Of a stretch of 35,284 nt of DNA, positions 31,627-35,284 are shown piece by piece. The stretch is from a virus, in IMG/VR virus record IMGVR_UViG_3300005467_000102, positions 1 to 35,284 of that record, one strand, 5' to 3'. The notes under the pieces were generated by a model. It ran no database searches. It was not told where the DNA came from and saw only the letters and a list, made by a program, of their open reading frames with translations. Every line of letters starts with the position of its first letter. Within the stretch, counting starts at the first letter, position 1. The position numbers and the translations under genes were made by a program.

Positions 31627-32241
31627 CTACCAGTTCAGATGAAAGTTCTTCATCACGATCAGGTTGACGCCACCATCGGTCGGCGCTTCATAAGCTGAGC
31701 CGATGATGTTCTTCAGGCCGAGCGTGCCGCCGCTGATATAGGTTCCGGTTGCGTCTGCGATTGCATCAGCGGTAGCCGTCGTGGTGAGCTGAAGCACAAT
31801 GTTGCCTGCCGTCTTGTTAGTAACGGTTGCCCGGTACTTGACGCCGGCCAAGCCTTGAACCTGAATCCAGCCGTAGTTACCGCTGGTAACGGTGTTCAGG
31901 GCTATTCCAGCGAGGTAGCCTTCAAGCGTGGCACCGATGGTGTGGGTGACTTCGTAGTCGGTCAAGCCAGCGTTGGCTACCACGTCCCAAGCAACGATGT
32001 CTCCCCGCGCAAGAGCCGTGACAGCTTTGACGTACTGATACCAGCCGCCGTAGAGAATTCCGACTGATGCAAGGCTGAGCTGTGCCGCCTCAGCATGGTT
32101 GACTGCTATAAGTTTGCCGAGCTGTCCGCCAAAGCGGGGCTGGACAGCCGACGCGATGTTCGATCCTACCTCGGGGTCGTTCACAGTGTTGAGGTATTTG
32201 AGATCGAGCTTTGCAATGTCTCCGAATGGTCCTGTTGGCAT
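31627..32241 (-). CDS. Probable head decoration (cement) protein (204 aa)
   Basis: It directly follows the major capsid gene with only 27 bases between. It is rich in Gly, Ala, Thr and beta strand (YVKAVTALARGDIVAWDVVA; GYLAGIALNTVTSGNYGWIQVQG). The segment on GDIVAWDVV…GYLAGIALN…GYGWIQVQG-like spacing resembles DUF2190/capsid cement proteins. A strong AAGGAGAT precedes ATG 32241. It would stabilise the mature capsid. Function by family resemblance and position. Confidence 0.65.
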   Translation of the reverse strand: MPTGPFGDIAKLDLKYLNTVNDPEVGSNIASAVQPRFGGQLGKLIAVNHAEAAQLSLASVGILYGGWYQYVKAVTALARGDIVAWDVVANAGLTDYEVTHTIGATLEGYLAGIALNTVTSGNYGWIQVQGLAGVKYRATVTNKTAGNIVLQLTTTATADAIADATGTYISGGTLGLKNIIGSAYEAPTDGGVNLIVMKNFHLNW

Positions 32242-32268
32242 TAGTTTATCTCCTTTTTCCTCAACACA

Positions 32269-33402
32269 TCAGCTCCCAATTCCGTAAGCGTGATTACTTC
32301 CCCAAGGACTTCCACAGGGAAAGTTAGCAGCCGCAAGTGATTGGCCTGCGACCATCGTTGAATTCTGGGCGACCTTGAAGCCGGTCCAGCCGAACTGGTA
32401 GAGCGGGTTGTCACTCATCCTGAAGTCCCATTGCTGGGTGTTCAGGAGGGCTAGAACTTCGCCTACCGTTACGGTGGTTGAGCTGGGCAAGCCGCTCGCA
32501 GCCGTTGGCGAAGCAACCGACGTGAAGGTCGAGGTCAGATAGTTCCCCAGATCAGGATCGTTGATTCCGTAGACCGCCGAAGGCGCGTAGGCGTCAACGA
32601 GGAACGAAACGGTCATCAGCTTGATGGCCTGTGCTCCCCAGAACACCGGGTCGGTTCCGAGTTCCATGAACCGCTGCTGTGGCTGGATGCGTTCAAGCAT
32701 GAAGTTCCAGACGGCGGCATTGCTGATCCCAAGATCGGGGAAAACCCCGCGCTGACCCGCTGCGGTATACATCTCCAACAAGTTGTTGTAGGTGATCGTG
32801 CCGGTGTTGCCCGCAACGTCGCCAAACCACTTAGGAACCGAGTTCAGGCCAGTGCCGACAACGCCGCTGCCTCGGGTCTTGGTTCCATAGGTCGGGAAAA
32901 CGTTACCATCCCATGAGTTGTCAACCCCGTTGTTGAGGGCTTCTGACATCCCGTTGATCTGGGTGACGCGGTTGTCGGTGATCGTTGAAGCTGAGCCTTG
33001 ACCATGACGCCACAACGCAATGTTCAGGATCGCGTTGAGCGTCTTCATCGAATTGTCCAAGTGAGCTTCAACGAGGTTGACAACGTTCATTGGCCCCTTG
33101 GCCTGAGTACCGATTTCTTCGAGGTACTCAGTAACGTTGACATAGTAGTATTTCGGATCGAACGCCGTGGCGTCGATCGTCTGGGGCTTGGCAAGGTTGA
33201 ACGTGTCCCCTTGCGCGTAAGCACCGCCTTTCAGCGGAGCATACAAGCCGGGTTGCTGCATGAAAGCCCCACCAGGGTAGGACTTCAATCGGTTGCGTCG
33301 GAGGTACGCTAAGAACGGTGCTGTTCGGAAGAAATTGTCCCTGAGTTTCCGGGGCCAAATCTCCGCAAGCGTCACTGCTGTTAGCTCTGAAAAGCCTGGC
33401 AT
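32269..33402 (-). CDS. Major capsid protein, HK97-like fold (377 aa)
   Basis: Position immediately after the scaffold gene, size (377), and the pattern of an N-terminal arm (LAEIWPRKLRDNFFRTAPFLAYL), an E-loop-like basic/Gly region (GGAFMQQPGLYAPLKGGAYAQGD), spine-helix segment (MNVVNLVEAHLDNSMKTLNAIL) and C-terminal P-domain strand region indicate a phage major capsid protein. GGAGAAC precedes ATG 33402. It assembles the icosahedral head on the scaffold. The assignment rests on gene order and general pattern; the remote family is not named. Confidence 0.85.
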   Translation of the reverse strand: MPGFSELTAVTLAEIWPRKLRDNFFRTAPFLAYLRRNRLKSYPGGAFMQQPGLYAPLKGGAYAQGDTFNLAKPQTIDATAFDPKYYYVNVTEYLEEIGTQAKGPMNVVNLVEAHLDNSMKTLNAILNIALWRHGQGSASTITDNRVTQINGMSEALNNGVDNSWDGNVFPTYGTKTRGSGVVGTGLNSVPKWFGDVAGNTGTITYNNLLEMYTAAGQRGVFPDLGISNAAVWNFMLERIQPQQRFMELGTDPVFWGAQAIKLMTVSFLVDAYAPSAVYGINDPDLGNYLTSTFTSVASPTAASGLPSSTTVTVGEVLALLNTQQWDFRMSDNPLYQFGWTGFKVAQNSTMVAGQSLAAANFPCGSPWGSNHAYGIGS

Positions 33403-33420
33403 GGTTGTTCTCCAATCAGA

Positions 33421-33434
33421 GGCGCTTCGGCGCC
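33421..33434 (-). other. Perfect intergenic hairpin between scaffold and capsid genes
   Basis: GGCGCTTCGGCGCC is a 5-pair GC stem with a 4-base loop, located between the scaffold stop (33455) and the capsid start (33402). The transcribed strand carries a CGAA loop and no U-run follows. It could protect the capsid message from decay and raise capsid output, or be a weak terminator. Confidence 0.4.
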
Positions 33435-33454
33435 GTTAGTTTGCGTACCCGCTG

Positions 33455-34297
33455 CTACAACCGGGGATCGAAGCCCTCAAGGAGCTTTGCTGCTTTTGCT
33501 CTTGAGTTCTGGTCGGCAACGACTGCTGCCGAGGGGTCTTCATTGGCGAGGGCAAGAGCTGTGCTGAAGCTGCCGGTGGCGTTGTCTCTGCGGGCTGCGG
33601 GATCAACGGCCATTTCGGTCATGACTTTCGCTCGTTCATCTTCTCGGGCGGCTTTCAGTTCGGCCTCGAAATGTTCCTTCTGCTTTTGCTCTCGGATGGC
33701 TGGGATGCCATGAGTGTCTTCCCATGCTTGCTGGGCAGATTTGCCCTTGTAGACCTCGGCAAGAATCTTCTCGCCATCGGGGTATTCGCCGGTTAGCTTG
33801 AAGTGCTCTTGGGCAATGCGTTGGAATTGAACCGGCCACTGGGTCAACGCGGGAACGACCTTGGAGAGATCGTCTTTGCTGACGAAGCTGGACGTGTCGA
33901 AGGCAGGCTTTTCGTCAACCTTGGCAGGCGGTGTTGTTCCGGTTGAAAGCTCTGAAACAGAGCCGCCCTTTCCGATGTAGGCATCCGTCAAGGTCTTCAG
34001 CTCCTTCTTCAACCGTTCGCTTTCTTCGAGAGCCTGAGAGAACTTCGGGTTGTTCTCATCCCGCCATTCAACAAGCTGCTTCTCCATGTCGAGAACTTCC
34101 TGCTGCTTCGCCGATAGGCTTTCTCTCTCAGTTCTCATCTCATCTAACTTCCTACTGTAATCAGACTGCCTTAAAACCGAGTCTTTCAGCTTAGCAACAA
34201 TTTGGGGTTTGTTGAGGGCTGTCAACAAAGCCTTTTTTTCATCATCAGATACCTCAAAGTCATTGACCCAAGCCTCTAGTTCAAAGTTAGTTGACAT
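33455..34297 (-). CDS. Capsid scaffolding protein (280 aa)
   Basis: A highly charged, helical, Lys/Glu-rich protein just before the capsid gene, with coiled coil at 50–105 (RTERESLSAKQQEVLDMEKQL; LEESERLKKELKTL), a flexible Gly/Ser/Thr/Pro linker, and a charged C-terminal helix (EHFEAELKAAREDERAKVM) that would contact capsid. This is the standard look of a phage scaffold. AAGGAGGGGG precedes ATG 34297, inside the end of the endonuclease gene (11-base overlap). The first ~50 codons are AT-rich (40–43% by hand count of three 60-base rows) against 50–57% just after. Confidence 0.85.
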   Translation of the reverse strand: MSTNFELEAWVNDFEVSDDEKKALLTALNKPQIVAKLKDSVLRQSDYSRKLDEMRTERESLSAKQQEVLDMEKQLVEWRDENNPKFSQALEESERLKKELKTLTDAYIGKGGSVSELSTGTTPPAKVDEKPAFDTSSFVSKDDLSKVVPALTQWPVQFQRIAQEHFKLTGEYPDGEKILAEVYKGKSAQQAWEDTHGIPAIREQKQKEHFEAELKAAREDERAKVMTEMAVDPAARRDNATGSFSTALALANEDPSAAVVADQNSRAKAAKLLEGFDPRL

Positions 34298-34946
34298 AAG
34301 CCCCCTCCTTAATATAACCCCGACGATTCAGGGCTATCATATCAGCCTTAAACTGCTCTCTAACTTCTAGTTCTTCGGAGGTAAGCCTATTGAACCTGTC
34401 GCCAGTTTGAGGTCTTGTATGCAGTCTAAACTGAACGGCCAGATTAGCCTGCGCTGATTTGATGATCATGTAGGGTAGGCATCGTAATAAGGCATACAGA
34501 GCCTTGGCATTGGTTATTTGCCAATAGTACATATCCTTATGCTTCTGCCCATATACCCCAATTCCCGTTCTTTGGGCACAGCTTATACAACCTCCAAAGG
34601 TTTGTTTAAGCCATTCCATCAAACGATAATTTGTATTTGTGACCATCACGGTAAGAACAAATCTGGGTGATGAGGCTGTCTTAGCTTTTCTGATGGAGAT
34701 CATTCCCTCCCCATCAATATAAGCAGCGAATCTGGCCCAATCCAACTCGGAAATAGGGGATAGTTCATGCTCCATTTTAGGGGCTAGAGATACCATCCCT
34801 TTAACATAGTCGGCTTTGGTCATCATCTTACAGCAAATCTCCTTTACCGTTTCAGGTTCTTCCTCTAACAATCCCATAAACAAGGTTTTGTTTTGAGGAG
34901 CCAAACCTATGTCATCCAGAATTTCAGCCAATTTGCTCATTGTCAT
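34287..34946 (-). CDS. LAGLIDADG homing endonuclease with scaffold-like N-terminus (219 aa)
   Basis: A single LAGLIDADG motif lies at about 72–81 (FAAYIDGEG, D78 and E80), followed by the usual strand pattern (RFVLTVMVTNTN), FGG turn, WQITNAKALYALLRCLPYMIIKSAQA helix and a basic tail, so a homodimer-type nuclease is expected. Residues 1–58 are not part of the nuclease fold and resemble scaffold residues 1–54 (…KxLLxxLxxxP…VxK…DYxxK). A strong AAGGAGGT precedes ATG 34946. GC is about 38–43% in rows counted by hand, below its neighbours. It is an insertion between the portal-side gene and scaffold. The stop overlaps the scaffold start. Confidence 0.85.
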   Translation of the reverse strand: MTMSKLAEILDDIGLAPQNKTLFMGLLEEEPETVKEICCKMMTKADYVKGMVSLAPKMEHELSPISELDWARFAAYIDGEGMISIRKAKTASSPRFVLTVMVTNTNYRLMEWLKQTFGGCISCAQRTGIGVYGQKHKDMYYWQITNAKALYALLRCLPYMIIKSAQANLAVQFRLHTRPQTGDRFNRLTSEELEVREQFKADMIALNRRGYIKEGAYVN

Positions 34947-34962
34947 TTCCTACCTCCTTGCG

Positions 34963-34978
34963 ACTGGCAGGGGCCAGT
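34963..34978 (-). other. Hairpin upstream of the endonuclease gene
   Basis: ACTGGC and GCCAGT form a 6-pair stem with a 4-base loop, six bases before the endonuclease ribosome site. A related GACTGGCG copy lies nearer 35010. Hairpins near homing endonuclease leaders often limit late translation; here that is inference. There is no U-run on the transcribed strand, so it is unlikely to be a terminator. Confidence 0.4.
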
Positions 34979-35020
34979 AGGTGTTAAAGGTTACTCGATA
35001 GCCCGATCAGCGCCAGTCCT

Positions 35021-35284
35021 TCAGCCGTTGTAGTTGATACCGGCATCTGGGCCTGCTGATTGGGGCTGCTGCATTGATCCGACTACTTCAACCGTTCCCT
35101 GCTGGATGGCTTTCTTTATAGCCTCCGCTGCTTTTGAAAACTGCGGGTGGGCCGACGCGATTGCCATCGCCTGGTCTTCAAGCTGCTTGGCCAGTTGCAT
35201 GAACTGAGTAGAAGGATCGGGCTGGGGCGCAACGCCGCCAGAAGCCAGTCCTGAGAGATCAGGCATGGCTTGCTGGGTTGGCTG
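35021..35284 (-). CDS. C-terminal end of a probable portal (or adjacent head) protein, cut by the window
   Basis: The frame is open to the right edge; the ATG at 35266 is probably internal, as six further codons (QPTQQA) continue upstream. The segment is Pro/Gln-rich and disordered, with one helix (QLAKQLEDQAMAIASAHPQF…AEAIKKAIQQG), as at the C-termini of phage portal proteins. It lies just before the scaffold (apart from the inserted endonuclease), the usual place for portal. The identity is inferred from gene order alone. Confidence 0.45.
   Translation of the reverse strand, partial: QPTQQAMPDLSGLASGGVAPQPDPSTQFMQLAKQLEDQAMAIASAHPQFSKAAEAIKKAIQQGTVEVVGSMQQPQSAGPDAGINYNG

Noticed and set aside
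1-35284. CRISPR arrays, tRNA or rRNA genes, insertion sequences, integrase/attachment sites
   Set aside because: No regularly spaced repeats, no cloverleaf-type sequences, and no transposase or integrase motifs were noticed on reading. Lifestyle (virulent or temperate) therefore cannot be decided here.

Overview
This window is a stretch of a tailed bacteriophage genome (or prophage), most likely a podovirus-type phage of a Gram-negative host. The capsid and short-tail genes, a very large ejection-type polyvalent protein, a phage-style UDG–DNA polymerase fusion, tight gene packing with ATGA/TAATG overlaps, and the absence of tRNA, rRNA or cellular housekeeping genes all point this way. Terminase, most of the portal and most replication genes are not here, so the window is an internal part of a larger genome. 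Several virion-module proteins carry Sec signal peptides, two ending in SAQ, and one is a lipoprotein. That fits a Gram-negative host, but the host cannot be named from sequence alone.

The two arms converge at about 5.36–5.49 kb. The left arm (+ strand, 1–5.5 kb) is an early/replication region. It has three small unknown genes, then a 958-residue fusion of a family-4-like uracil-DNA glycosylase to a family A DNA polymerase with intact exonuclease motifs, then a run of small cysteine-rich zinc-ribbon-like proteins, one probably frameshifted, and a small membrane protein.

The right arm (- strand, 35.3 down to 5.4 kb) is the virion module, transcribed right to left. In order it holds: the end of a probable portal gene; a LAGLIDADG endonuclease gene; scaffold; major capsid protein; two head/decoration-type proteins; a head–tail adaptor; a block of membrane and coiled-coil proteins that may include lysis functions; a lipoprotein; a beta-helix (pectate-lyase-like) tail spike; a small secreted protein; a second connector-type protein; and a 1330-residue tail nozzle-like protein. 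A gap then carries a probable terminator and promoter. Beyond it lie a GH43-like fibre with a complete catalytic triad, a cassette of six tiny, mostly ATGA-coupled genes, another fibre, a GNAT acetyltransferase, two internal-virion-type proteins and a 1521-residue polyvalent protein with an M15 peptidase domain, an HENFH zincin motif and an ADP-ribosyltransferase-like domain.

The points most worth following are: the AT-rich endonuclease island, which also covers the first ~50 codons of the scaffold gene and whose N-terminus resembles the scaffold N-terminus; the repeated use of Sec signals on glycan-active tail proteins; the multi-enzyme ejected protein; the Leu variant of the polymerase O-helix; and the coupled micro-gene cassette.
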